From: Desulfobacteraceae bacterium
Lineage (GTDB): Bacteria; Desulfobacterota; Desulfobacteria; Desulfobacterales; Desulfosalsimonadaceae
Reading direction: 5' to 3'
NCBI GenBank assembly: GCA_011390465.1
Contig: JAABSH010000026.1
Location: forward strand, 1 to 50,307
Length of the DNA stretch: 50,307 nt
Positions within the stretch are counted from its first letter, which is position 1; each line of letters opens with the position of its first letter. The notes under the pieces were generated by a model. That model had not been told where the DNA came from. It saw nothing but the letters and a program-made list of their open reading frames with translations, and searched no databases. The position numbers and the translations under genes are program-made. Of this stretch, positions 1 through 7,493 are shown piece by piece.

Positions 1-65
1 AAGATAAATTTTTCAAGATCCGGTTCAATCAATATCCGGTAATTGAGAGGAGTAAGTTGGTTCAT
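1..65 (-). CDS. N-terminal fragment of a HicB-like antitoxin (runs off left edge)
   Basis: Only the first 21 codons are inside the window, reading leftwards from an ATG at 65-63. An AGGA ribosome-binding sequence lies about 8 bases upstream. The peptide begins MNQLTPLNYRILIEPDLEKF. The beta-strand pattern 'Y-x-I-L-I-E-P' is typical of the start of HicB-family antitoxins, which neutralise HicA mRNA interferases. The adjacent PIN-domain remnant and hipBA pair make a toxin-antitoxin context plausible. The fragment is too short to be certain; another small alpha/beta protein with a similar first strand is possible. Confidence 0.45.
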   Translation of the reverse strand, partial: MNQLTPLNYRILIEPDLEKFI

Positions 66-94
66 TGTCAGTCCTGTAAATGATTAAAATGAAT

Positions 95-167
95 CAGCCG
101 CGGACGCACGCAGATGGACGCGGATGAACGCAGATTAAAAATTATGGTCTGCGTGCATCTGCGGCTG
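95..167. repeat. Imperfect palindrome of the 'CGCAGAT' dispersed type
   Basis: Arms of 20 bases at 95-114 and 148-167 are reverse complements at 18 of 20 positions. The content (GCGGACGCACGCAGATGGAC and relatives) is a dispersed non-coding repeat type. Shorter relatives occur near 420-445 and 16016-16045. It lies in the gene-poor stretch 66-1007 together with the next repeat. No gene is supported here. Confidence 0.6.
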
Positions 168-222
168 ATGAAATGATAAATGATATATTCGGGGAAGAAT
201 CCCGGTAAAAGGTGTAATTTTT

Positions 223-345
223 TGTCGGGATATGAATCCCGACCTACATCGGATTCTGCCGTAGGCCGGGATTCATATCCCGGCATTGATCAAATCCGAT
301 TCTTGATGCCGTAAGCCGGGTTTCATTACCCGGCAACATTATTTT
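223..345. repeat. Cluster of 'cccgac-ctac' inverted repeats
   Basis: Two 25-base arms (223-247 and 261-285) are reverse complements at 23 of 25 positions. A third diverged unit follows to about 345, with the same CGGG-attcat-CCCGG core. A related unit is found at about 5070-5090. These are dispersed hairpin repeats in an otherwise empty intergenic region. Confidence 0.6.
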
Positions 346-512
346 GGATTCTGATCAATTTAAAAGGTTATCCCATATCATCGGATGAATAAAGGGAAAA
401 ATTTTTTAAAAAAATTAGCCGCGGACACGCACGGATGGATGCGAAGAAAAAAACAGAATGCGTTCATCTGTTTCCAGCCTGGCCTTGGACCATTATTTCG
501 GCCAATGAATAA

Positions 513-800
513 CAAAAAAAAATTGACTCAAAACCACAATCAAAAAAGAAAAACCGGCTTTCCAATTGGCTGAATACGCTTCTGGAAGATTACCAGGCAA
601 GGATTTATCCCGTAAATTTAAGTGTCGCGGAAAATTGGGGGATTATTCAAGCACATGCTGAAAAAAATGGAGCGTCACTTGCTTCAATTGACGGTTTAAT
701 AGCGGCAGTCGCTCTCACATACAATCTTATTGTTGTAACAAGAAATGAAAATGATTTCGCCGTTAGCAATGTTACAATTTTAAATCCCTGGAAAATCTGA
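513..800 (+). pseudogene. 5'-truncated PIN-domain (VapC-type) toxin remnant
   Basis: The frame opens after a stop at 510-512 and runs to TGA at 798-800 with no ATG and no ribosome-binding site. It encodes the C-terminal half of a PIN domain. There is a helix ending in RLSNWLNTLLEDYQARI, then an 'RIYPV' strand, then ASIDGLIAAVALTYNLIVV with the conserved acidic residue of 'D-G-L-I-A'. TRNENDF follows, and the tail is ILNPWKI, the usual VapC/FitB ending. The N-terminal half, with the first metal-binding Asp (normally 'LLDTNV'), is missing. The upstream sequence 385-500 holds a dispersed 'GCGGACACGCACGGATG' repeat instead, suggesting deletion or insertion. The product would lack part of the active site and is probably not expressed. 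No VapB-like partner was seen. Confidence 0.75.
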
Positions 801-906
801 GGGTGTCCGGGAAAGGCCCCGGTCATTGACGCGCCCGCCCCAACATCCGGCATAACGAAAAAATGATCTTTATATAATGCTTAAAAGTTTTATATGATTT
901 ATATGT

Positions 907-949
907 GTATCAAAATAAGATTGACAATTTGATACCAATTTTCTATTTT
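907..949 (+). promoter_or_regulatory. Predicted hipBA promoter with overlapping palindromic operator
   Basis: A TTGACA -35 box (921-926) is followed by a 17-base spacer and TATTTT (944-949) as the -10 box, about 60 bases upstream of the hipB start. A perfect 8-base inverted repeat, GTATCAAA (907-914) and TTTGATAC (928-935), straddles the -35 element. E. coli HipB autorepresses through TATCC-N8-GGATA operators, and the shared TATC/GATA arms suggest the same logic here. The site is inferred from sequence only. Confidence 0.55.
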
Positions 950-1007
950 TGATTTAAGAAAACCATCCGGCCGTCTATGTCTTATACAAATAGTAAAAGG
1001 GAAAACA

Positions 1008-1346
1008 ATGCCGAAATCCATCACCCGCGCCTATTCCCGCTACACCCGGGACGCGGCTGCGTTGCTCGGTGCACTGATCCGGGAAGCGCGGACTGAACGG
1101 AAGCTTACCGCGCAGGAACTGGCTGATCGCGCCGGCATTTCCAGAGGATTGTTGCAGCGCATCGAAAAGGGCAACCTCAAATGTGAAATCGGCGCTGTAT
1201 TCGAAGCAGCAGCCATTGTGGGCGTCAAATTGTTTGAGGCTGATGAACGCGGCATTTCGAAATCTCTGTATCAGGCAAAAGAAAAATTAGCGCTTCTGCC
1301 AAAAGCGGTTCGCAAAAAATCCAAAACAATTAATGATGACTTTTAA
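1008..1346 (+). CDS. hipB: HipB-like XRE-family antitoxin/repressor
   Basis: A 112-residue helix-turn-helix protein. The XRE fold spans about residues 18-80, with LTAQELADRAGISRGLLQRI as the recognition helix-turn-helix. This arrangement is typical of HipB antitoxins, which bind the paired HipA kinase and repress their common promoter. The ATG at 1008 follows GGGAAAACA. The stop codon lies inside the downstream hipA gene (14-base overlap), so the two are probably translationally coupled. A palindrome at 907-935 over the -35 box is the likely operator. The basic C-terminal tail (KAVRKKSKT) extends beyond the HTH domain and may contact the toxin or be the degradation signal. The family assignment is strong from the gene pair; the antitoxin role is inferred. 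Confidence 0.85.
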   Translation: MPKSITRAYSRYTRDAAALLGALIREARTERKLTAQELADRAGISRGLLQRIEKGNLKCEIGAVFEAAAIVGVKLFEADERGISKSLYQAKEKLALLPKAVRKKSKTINDDF

Positions 1347-2595
1347 AAAAATAGAAGAAGCCTTTGTCTGGATATGGCTGCCGCAAGAAACCGATCCTGT
1401 TGTTGCCGGACGGCTTGAAGTCGATAACGGCAATATTTTTTTCAATTATGGTAAAAGCTATCTGGATCGAATCGGTAAAACCAAACCGGCAATCGCCATC
1501 TACGAACCGGAACTGCCGTTACAGGCCGGAATACTTCCCTTGCGCGAAGGGTTGACAATGCCCGGCTGTATCAGGGATGCTTCTCCCGACGCATGGGGGC
1601 GGCGCGTGATTATCAACAAAAAGTTAGGCCTTAAAGGCATCGAAACAGATACTGCCCGTTTGGATGAACTGACCTATCTGCTGGAGTCCGGATCTGACCG
1701 GATCGGGGCGCTTGATTTTCAGCGTTCCCCGGCAGAATACGTACCGCGCACCGCAAATAATGTCAGCCTTGAAGAATTGCTTGAATCCGCGAAACGCGTC
1801 GAAAACGGTATCCCCCTTACACCGGAACTGGATCAGGCAATGTTCCATGGCAGTTCTATTGGCGGTGCGCGTCCAAAAGCTTTGGTTCAAGCCAAAGAGA
1901 AAAAATACGTGGCCAAATTTTCTTCGAGTACTGACCTTTACAGTGTTGTTAAAGCGGAATTCATTGCCATGCGTCTGGCCGCAGTGGCCGGGTTGAATGT
2001 TGCACCCGTAAAGCTGGCAAAGGCGGGCAACAAAGACGTGCTCCTGATAGAACGATTTGACCGCATGCCAAGAGGGAATAAATGGGCACGAAAGGCCATG
2101 GTATCGGCCCTGACCCTGTTTGGCCTGGATGACATGATGGCACGGTATGCCAGCTATGAAATGTTAGCGGAAATCATCCGTCACCGCTTTACCGATCCCA
2201 GGCAAACGCTGAAAGAACTGTTCGGCCGGCTTGTTTTTAATATTCTGTGTGGCAATACCGACGATCATGCCCGGAACCATTCAGCGTTTTGGGATGGAAA
2301 ATCGCTGAGCCTGACACCTGCGTATGACATTTGCCCGCAAGGCCGCACAGGCCATGAGGCGTCACAGGCCATGCGCATCGTTGGCGACAATAATCTGAGC
2401 CAACTTAAAACATGCCTTAAAACCGCCCCCAATTTCCTTCTATCAGAAGAAGAAGCCCGCGAAACATTTGGGAATCTGATGACCGCAATTGAAACGCACT
2501 GGAACCCGGTCTGTGAAGCCGCTGAGTTGAATGAAGTTGATAAAAAATTTCTTTGGCAGCGACAATTTTTAAATCCATATTCTATTGTGCAATAA
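1333..2595 (+). CDS. hipA: HipA-family serine/threonine kinase toxin
   Basis: 420 residues, full length for HipA-like toxins, which phosphorylate a cellular target (GltX in E. coli) and induce dormancy. The N-terminal HipA_N domain is followed by a couple-like region, 'MPGCIRDASPDAWGRRVI' near residues 76-93. The glycine-rich activation loop, HGSSIGGARPKALV, lies near residue 175. The catalytic segment GNTDDHARNHSAFWD is near residues 306-320, and the metal-binding LTPAYDICP follows at about 326. All hallmark kinase residues are therefore present and the gene looks intact. Two ATGs (1333 and 1336) overlap the end of hipB, so coupled translation is expected. It sits next to other toxin-antitoxin remnants, suggesting an accessory patch. 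Confidence 0.9.
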   Translation: MMTFKKIEEAFVWIWLPQETDPVVAGRLEVDNGNIFFNYGKSYLDRIGKTKPAIAIYEPELPLQAGILPLREGLTMPGCIRDASPDAWGRRVIINKKLGLKGIETDTARLDELTYLLESGSDRIGALDFQRSPAEYVPRTANNVSLEELLESAKRVENGIPLTPELDQAMFHGSSIGGARPKALVQAKEKKYVAKFSSSTDLYSVVKAEFIAMRLAAVAGLNVAPVKLAKAGNKDVLLIERFDRMPRGNKWARKAMVSALTLFGLDDMMARYASYEMLAEIIRHRFTDPRQTLKELFGRLVFNILCGNTDDHARNHSAFWDGKSLSLTPAYDICPQGRTGHEASQAMRIVGDNNLSQLKTCLKTAPNFLLSEEEARETFGNLMTAIETHWNPVCEAAELNEVDKKFLWQRQFLNPYSIVQ

Positions 2596-2667
2596 GGGAA
2601 ATAAAAAATATCAAAATACCACATACCGCCAATTTTAGAGAATCCCAATCCACAAAAAAACAGCATT

Positions 2668-2827
2668 AGGGCCGTGGAAAGAAATAATTGCCCCAGATGG
2701 CGAAGGATTTTGGTTCGTATTCAAGGCGCGATGAAGCGAGCATATCGAGATATATGAACTTCATCGCAACATAGAATACGGGCCAACAGACAAGTCAGAT
2801 GGGATAATTATTTCTTTCCACGGCCCT
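2668..2827. repeat. 160-bp nested-hairpin element (MITE/REP-like)
   Basis: The outer arms at 2668-2689 and 2806-2827 are a perfect 22-base inverted repeat. Inside are further matching arms: CGTATTC with GAATACG, and GCGATGAAG with CTTCATCGC. The whole element could therefore fold into one long branched hairpin. It has no ORF. It lies between hipA and the 3' end of a crotonase gene, so it may also end transcription from both sides. Confidence 0.75.
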
Positions 2828-2937
2828 TAAGGTATATTGACAACTACATTATGCCAAAATGTAATTTCACGGGGAACCAGGCGTTATTTCCGGGCTGTCT
2901 GAAATACACAAGAGTGTACTTCCCCGGGTATAACCCT

Positions 2938-3741
2938 CTATTTTCCGGAAAATTTGGCCGCCCGCTTTTCAAACATGGCGGACAAGGCCTCCATATGATC
3001 ATCGGTATGATGACAAAGCGCCTGAAACCCGGCAGACTGGTCCAGCAGCTGGCGCAGGGAAACGCTCTGGCCGGCATACAGCAGGCGCTTTGCCATGCGA
3101 AGGGCTTCCGGGGGTTTATTGGCAATTTTTCCGGCCAGGGCCATGGCGCGGTCAAGCAATGCATCATGGGGGACCACGTCATTCACCAGACCGATATCCA
3201 GGGCTTTTTGGGCATCAATAATCTCCCCGGTAAAGGTCATTTCACAGGCCCGGGCCATGCCCACGGCCCGTGGCAGAAAATAAGCACCCCCGTCACCCGG
3301 TATCAAACCCACAGATAAAAAGGTTTCCCCGAATTTGGCTTTTTCCGATGCAACGCGCATATCGCACATGAGCGCGAGATCACATCCCGCGCCGATTGCC
3401 GGGCCATTTACCGCGGCAATGGTGGGCACTTCCACTTCATGAACGGCCAGGGGAATCCGCTGAATGTTTTTGCGATAATTTTCCATCACCTGAGCCGGCG
3501 TGCCGCCGAACATGCCTTTTTTTTCAGCCATGTCCTTGACATTGCCGCCCGCGGAAAATGCGGGGTCTTTGGCAGTGATGATCATCACGCTGACAGAGGC
3601 ATCATTGTTCACCATCCGGCAGACAGATTCAATCTCTTTGATAATTTCAATGCTTGAAATGGCGTTTCGTATTTCCGGCCGGTTTAGGGTGAGCGTTGCA
3701 ATGCGGTCCTTTTTTTCAAACAGAATTTCCGTAAAATTCAT
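2938..3741 (-). CDS. Enoyl-CoA hydratase/isomerase (crotonase) family protein, atypical active site
   Basis: A 267-residue crotonase-fold protein starting at an ATG preceded by GGAG. The oxyanion-hole segments FSAGGNVKDM (near residue 62) and VNGPAIGAGCDLAL (near residue 110) are present. The motif VGLIPGDGGAYFLPRAVG near residue 143 is conserved in this branch. Compared with rat mitochondrial hydratase, the first catalytic Glu (E144, in 'QPE') is replaced by a Phe within FGETFLSVG, while the second (E164) is kept in 'ACEM'. The enzyme may therefore be an isomerase, dehalogenase-like or thioesterase-like member rather than a true hydratase. It lies downstream of the acyl-CoA cluster on the same strand but is separated from it by about 500 bases of repeats, so co-transcription is uncertain. 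Confidence 0.85.
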   Translation of the reverse strand: MNFTEILFEKKDRIATLTLNRPEIRNAISSIEIIKEIESVCRMVNNDASVSVMIITAKDPAFSAGGNVKDMAEKKGMFGGTPAQVMENYRKNIQRIPLAVHEVEVPTIAAVNGPAIGAGCDLALMCDMRVASEKAKFGETFLSVGLIPGDGGAYFLPRAVGMARACEMTFTGEIIDAQKALDIGLVNDVVPHDALLDRAMALAGKIANKPPEALRMAKRLLYAGQSVSLRQLLDQSAGFQALCHHTDDHMEALSAMFEKRAAKFSGK

Positions 3742-3903
3742 AAAGGATTCTCCAGGATCATTCTAATTTCATGAATATTGGTGTTTGCTGAGAACTGGCT
3801 TTCAGGATACGATAAATCGACATTAAATTCAATTTATCTGTTACGAAAAAAAACGAGTCGTCAGGCTTGTGGACTGCTTAAGCTTTGACGGCTATGTAAA
3901 AAA

Positions 3904-4006
3904 TCCAAATTCTTTGGTGTGCTGCACCCCCAGCTGCTTCAACGTACGCTAAGAGCCTCTCATTGCTGGAGATTTGTGCGCCTCACCAATTTTAAGATTT
4001 GGTGAA
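3904..4006. other. Non-coding segment with weak inverted symmetry
   Basis: The stretch between the crotonase start (3741) and the DUF6125 stop (4237) has no credible gene. It holds facing 'CCAAATTCTTTGGTG' and 'CACCAATTTTAAGATTTGG' sequences around a GC-richer core. This looks like a diverged palindromic repeat. The symmetry is imperfect and I have no second copy in the window to confirm it. Confidence 0.3.
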
Positions 4007-4077
4007 CTTTTTTCTTTGCCGTCTGAATTCGATTCTTTATGGTTGCATTAATTTATGTGTGCAAAAAATTTTTATTC

Positions 4078-4163
4078 AACCACAGAGAACACTGAGATCA
4101 CAGAGATAGCGATTCTCTATGAAAGGAGAAATTTTCTCCGTGTTCTCTGTGCCCTCCGTGGTT
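4078..4163. repeat. 'Cacagagaacac' dispersed palindrome
   Basis: AACCACAGAGAACACTGAG at 4078-4096 faces a 28-base diverged complement ending in CCCTCCGTGGTT at 4163. This is a dispersed intergenic repeat type rich in CACAGAG/CTCTGTG. No coding potential was seen. Confidence 0.6.
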
Positions 4164-4236
4164 AAAGTTAAAAGGACTGGATTCGCGTTAAAACGATTTC
4201 TTCTTTGACAGAATGCATTACTGCCCATTCCGCATG

Positions 4237-5028
4237 TTAAGCACCCGACTTCAATGAAAACCGCCACGCGCAATACCACTCTTCCGGATGCGGATCCGGC
4301 GGGCAGCCAATGCATTCGGTCTCTATCCGGTCATCAACAGACCGGGCAAAATAGGTATATTCTACCAGGCCCCCGGATTTGCAGGGATAATCATCCAGTC
4401 CCTTTCGCTTGCGGGCCGACTGCACCCGGCAATCATTCATCTGAAACACAAAACTGTCCGGCGTTTCATCCACAATGGACTGCACATTGATATTGGCATA
4501 CATCCGGAACCCCAGGGCTTTTTTGAGCCCTTCCAAACCGGGCCGTTCCGGCATATTCAGAAATTTCTTAATAGTCCAGGCCTCAAACGGCGAAAACTTG
4601 CCCCATGCCGAATCATTGCACCGTTTGGCGTCATTCATGCCATGGGTGAATTCCACTGCCTGAAACCAGACTCCGTCATTGACCAGCCAGTTGATGGACA
4701 CCGTGTTCATCAAATCCAGCAGCGGTTCCCGGGGCATGTCCATCAGCGCGGCCGGCAGGCCGTCTTTAAGCTCAAATCCCAGGGTTTTGGACAATCGTTT
4801 CATCTGAATATCAAGGCCACGGGCGGTGGCTTCTTCCAGCACGGGAAGGGCTTTTTCCAGCCCCACCTGGTGCCGGACTTCCGAAAACCACAGGGAATAA
4901 TGCACGACAATCCGCTGAAACAGGTTGACAACATATCGGGCCAGGTCGTCATTGTTCAGATCTTTGGGAGTTGCGAGGTTGTCAGTCGTAAGTGTATCTG
5001 GTGTGTCCGGCTTTTCAGTTGGATTCAT
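4237..5028 (-). CDS. DUF6125-like cytosolic protein of unknown function
   Basis: 263 residues with a perfect AGGAGGTACA ribosome-binding site before the ATG. No signal peptide or membrane segment is visible. After a Thr/Asp-rich N-terminus (residues 1-28) comes a helical region, then a mixed region containing MNDCRVQSARKRKGL and ETECIGCPPDPHPEEWYCAW. The C-terminal Cys, Asp and His positions resemble the DUF6125 / L-2-amino-thiazoline-4-carboxylate hydrolase-like group, as far as I recall. No reaction is established for this branch. It is on the same strand as, and 320 bases downstream of, the acetoacetyl-CoA synthetase gene, with repeats in between, so an operon link is uncertain. Confidence 0.7.
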   Translation of the reverse strand: MNPTEKPDTPDTLTTDNLATPKDLNNDDLARYVVNLFQRIVVHYSLWFSEVRHQVGLEKALPVLEEATARGLDIQMKRLSKTLGFELKDGLPAALMDMPREPLLDLMNTVSINWLVNDGVWFQAVEFTHGMNDAKRCNDSAWGKFSPFEAWTIKKFLNMPERPGLEGLKKALGFRMYANINVQSIVDETPDSFVFQMNDCRVQSARKRKGLDDYPCKSGGLVEYTYFARSVDDRIETECIGCPPDPHPEEWYCAWRFSLKSGA

Positions 5029-5065
5029 TGTACCTCCTATGCTTTATGTTAACCTGTTGTCATTT

Positions 5066-5285
5066 CAATTTGTCGGGAAAAAATCCCGACCTACTATGAA
5101 GCGCTTTATCAATGTCAGGGAGTCCCAAACACACGGGACGCCCAGACCTACGGAAAAAGCTTCTTTAAATGCGCAAAACGTTCTCTGACTGCAACAGTCA
5201 GGGAGTCCCAAACTGACGGGACACCCTGACCTACTGCGGTGCCATTTTCACAGTAGGTCAGGGTGCGCGAAGCGTTCCCTGACAT
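5066..5285. repeat. Cluster of direct and inverted 'gtcagggagtccc' repeats
   Basis: Two direct copies of a unit starting GTCAGGGAGTCCCAAAC lie near 5115 and 5199. The second continues into a perfect 15-base inverted repeat, 5222-5236 with 5251-5265 (CACCCTGACCTACTG and its complement), around a 14-base loop. A 'gggaaaaaatccc' hairpin precedes them. The cluster fills the gap between the acetoacetyl-CoA synthetase stop and the DUF6125-like gene. There is no U-tract, so it is better called a repeat than a terminator. Confidence 0.65.
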
Positions 5286-5348
5286 TTGTTGAGGTGCCGC
5301 TGTGCAAAATTATGGTTAAATCATGAACCGAAAACAAACAACACCCGG

Positions 5349-7304
5349 TTAATCGGTTTGCAGCTCCGCAATCCCGGCATAAAAATCCAGGCATTCAGGA
5401 TTTTTTAACGCGTCTTTGTTCAGCACGGGCTTGCCCGCCACCATTTTTTTGACGGCCAGTTCCACTTTTTTCATGTTCAGGGTATATGGAATGTCCGGCA
5501 CGGCAATGATTTTAGCCGGCACATGCCGGGGGGAGGCATTGGCCCGAATCAGTTTTCTGATCCTGTTTTTCACATCATCGTCTAATTTCACACCTGCCGC
5601 CATTTTTACAAACAGAATCACCCGCACATCACCTTTCCAGTCCTGGCCGATGACCACGCTGTCTTCAACCGCATCCATCTGATCCACCTGACGGTAAATC
5701 TCAGCAGTACCAATGCGAACCCCTCCCGGATTTAACGTGGCATCAGACCGGCCAAAAATTTTTACGCCGCCGTGCGCATTGATTTCGATATAATCCCCAT
5801 GCCGCCACACATTGGGATACACATCAAAATAGGCATGATAATACTTCCGGCCGTCCGGATCATCCCAGAAACAAACCGGCATGGATGGAAACGGGGCCGT
5901 ACAGACCAGCTCCCCCTGACGGTCGATCACGGGTTTCCCATGCTCATCAAAGGCTTCCACTTTCATGCCCAGCCCCCGGCACTGAAGTTCGCCCATATAA
6001 ACCGGGCCAATGGGATTGCCCAGGGCAAAGCAGCCATTGAGATCCGTTCCGCCGGAAATAGAAGCCAGCTGAAGATCGGATTTCACCGCATCATAAACAT
6101 ATTCAAACCCTTCTTCAGACAAGGGGGATCCCGTGGAAAGCACCGTCCGAAGGGCACTCAGATCATATGTATCCCCCGGCCGGCACCCGGTGCTCTGAAG
6201 GGCGGAAATATATCCCGCGCTGGTGCCGAAAACCGATATCTTTTCATCCGCCGCCATCTGCCACAGCACCCCGGCATCCGGATAAAAGGGATTGCCGTCA
6301 TAAAGCACCACGGTGGCGCCCACGGACAAGGCGCTGGTGAGCCAGTTCCACATCATCCATCCGCAGGTGGTAAAATAAAAAATCACATCATCGCGCTTCA
6401 GGTCCGTATGCAGCAAATGCTCCTTCATCTGGTTGATGAGAATGCCGGCACTGGACTGAACCATGCATTTGGGAAGTCCGGTGGTGCCGGAAGAATACAT
6501 GATATACAGAGGATGATGGGCCGGGAGCCGGGCAAAGTCAATGGATAAACCCGGCTCATGAGATTTAAAATCATCAAAAAGCACGGCCTTGTCAATTGCC
6601 GAAACGTCCGGCGATTCATGGATGTACGGCACCACCACCAGTTTTTCCACGGACGGCAGCCGCTGCACAATGCCGCTGATCCGTTCCAGGGAATCCAGAG
6701 ACTTGCCTTTAAACCAGTAACCGTCTGCGGTAAACAGCACTTTGGGCGCTATCTGGCCGAACCGGTCCATCACCCCTTTGATGCCGAAATCAGGCGAACA
6801 GGAAGACCAGGTCGCTCCCAGGCTGGCAGCGGCCAGCATGGCAATGATGGTCTGGGGCATGTTCGGCATAAACCCGGCCACCCGGTCTCCGGGTGCCACT
6901 CCGATCCGGTGAAGCGCGGCAGCCACCCGGGCCACTTCATCATAGAGGCACCCATAGGTCAGCCGGACAGATGGTTTTGACTCCCCCTTAAACACCAGTG
7001 CTGTCCGCTCATCCCGGTATCTTAGCAGATTTTCCGCAAAATTAAGGCGCGCGCCCTCAAACCACCGGTTGCCCGGCATGGTATCCAGCCTGTCCACCAC
7101 CCGGTCAAAAGGCTTTGAACATTTTATTTCGGCAAAATCCCACATGACGGCCCAGAAATCGGCAATATGGTCCACCGACCACTGGTATAGTCGAGGATAA
7201 TCCTCAATTTTTAATCCAAAACGGTCATTTATAAACCGGATAAACCGGTACATATTGCTTTGCCGGATGCTTTCTTCCGACGGTTGCCAGAGAATCTTGG
7301 GCAT
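5349..7304 (-). CDS. Acetoacetyl-CoA synthetase (acetoacetate-CoA ligase)
   Basis: 651 residues, the normal length for this ANL-superfamily enzyme, which makes acetoacetyl-CoA from acetoacetate, ATP and CoA. The N-terminal ACS-type cap (residues 1-100) includes PGNRWFEGARLNFAENLL. The AMP-binding P-loop YIMYSSGTTGLPKCM is near residue 270, followed by FYFTTCGWMMWNW. A SGGTDLNGCFALG segment and the C-terminal GRSDATLNPGGVRIG lead to the lysine-bearing tail TLNMKKVELAVKKM, near residue 615. An AAGGA site precedes the ATG. Within the cluster it would reactivate the acetoacetate released by the upstream HMG-CoA lyase-like enzyme, feeding thiolysis to acetyl-CoA. No thiolase is in the window. Confidence 0.92.
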   Translation of the reverse strand: MPKILWQPSEESIRQSNMYRFIRFINDRFGLKIEDYPRLYQWSVDHIADFWAVMWDFAEIKCSKPFDRVVDRLDTMPGNRWFEGARLNFAENLLRYRDERTALVFKGESKPSVRLTYGCLYDEVARVAAALHRIGVAPGDRVAGFMPNMPQTIIAMLAAASLGATWSSCSPDFGIKGVMDRFGQIAPKVLFTADGYWFKGKSLDSLERISGIVQRLPSVEKLVVVPYIHESPDVSAIDKAVLFDDFKSHEPGLSIDFARLPAHHPLYIMYSSGTTGLPKCMVQSSAGILINQMKEHLLHTDLKRDDVIFYFTTCGWMMWNWLTSALSVGATVVLYDGNPFYPDAGVLWQMAADEKISVFGTSAGYISALQSTGCRPGDTYDLSALRTVLSTGSPLSEEGFEYVYDAVKSDLQLASISGGTDLNGCFALGNPIGPVYMGELQCRGLGMKVEAFDEHGKPVIDRQGELVCTAPFPSMPVCFWDDPDGRKYYHAYFDVYPNVWRHGDYIEINAHGGVKIFGRSDATLNPGGVRIGTAEIYRQVDQMDAVEDSVVIGQDWKGDVRVILFVKMAAGVKLDDDVKNRIRKLIRANASPRHVPAKIIAVPDIPYTLNMKKVELAVKKMVAGKPVLNKDALKNPECLDFYAGIAELQTD

Positions 7305-7396
7305 GGTTTAATCCTTTCCAAAGACTGGTGTTTATGTGCGTTAGCGCAAAAAACGCCGCCAACCCACAGGCCAGGTCTGTAACGATGGTTTCAGGA

Positions 7397-7449
7397 TTCA
7401 GGTTTCAGGATTTTTTTAAGGTTGCCTGGTGCCTCGCCTGAAACCTGAA
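7397..7449. repeat. Perfect 13-bp inverted repeat in the synthetase-lyase gap
   Basis: TTCAGGTTTCAGG (7397-7409) and CCTGAAACCTGAA (7437-7449) are exact complements around a 27-base loop, between the lyase stop and the synthetase start. It could form an intercistronic hairpin that tunes operon expression, or it may be a dispersed repeat. Confidence 0.55.
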
Positions 7450-7493
7450 CCCTGACACCTTTTTCAATATTTTATTTCCAAAAGAATCCAGCC

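Noticed and set aside
68-286. 72-residue minus-strand frame next to the left edge
   Set aside because: It lies wholly over two palindromic repeat units and has no ribosome-binding site or protein-like pattern.
385-573. 62-residue plus-strand frame before the PIN remnant
   Set aside because: It covers a dispersed GCGGACACGC repeat, and its 3' part overlaps the PIN frame in another phase; composition is not protein-like.
5222-5265. Rho-independent terminator for the acetoacetyl-CoA synthetase gene
   Set aside because: The 15-base stem is perfect but no U-tract follows on the minus strand, and it belongs to a cluster of dispersed repeats.
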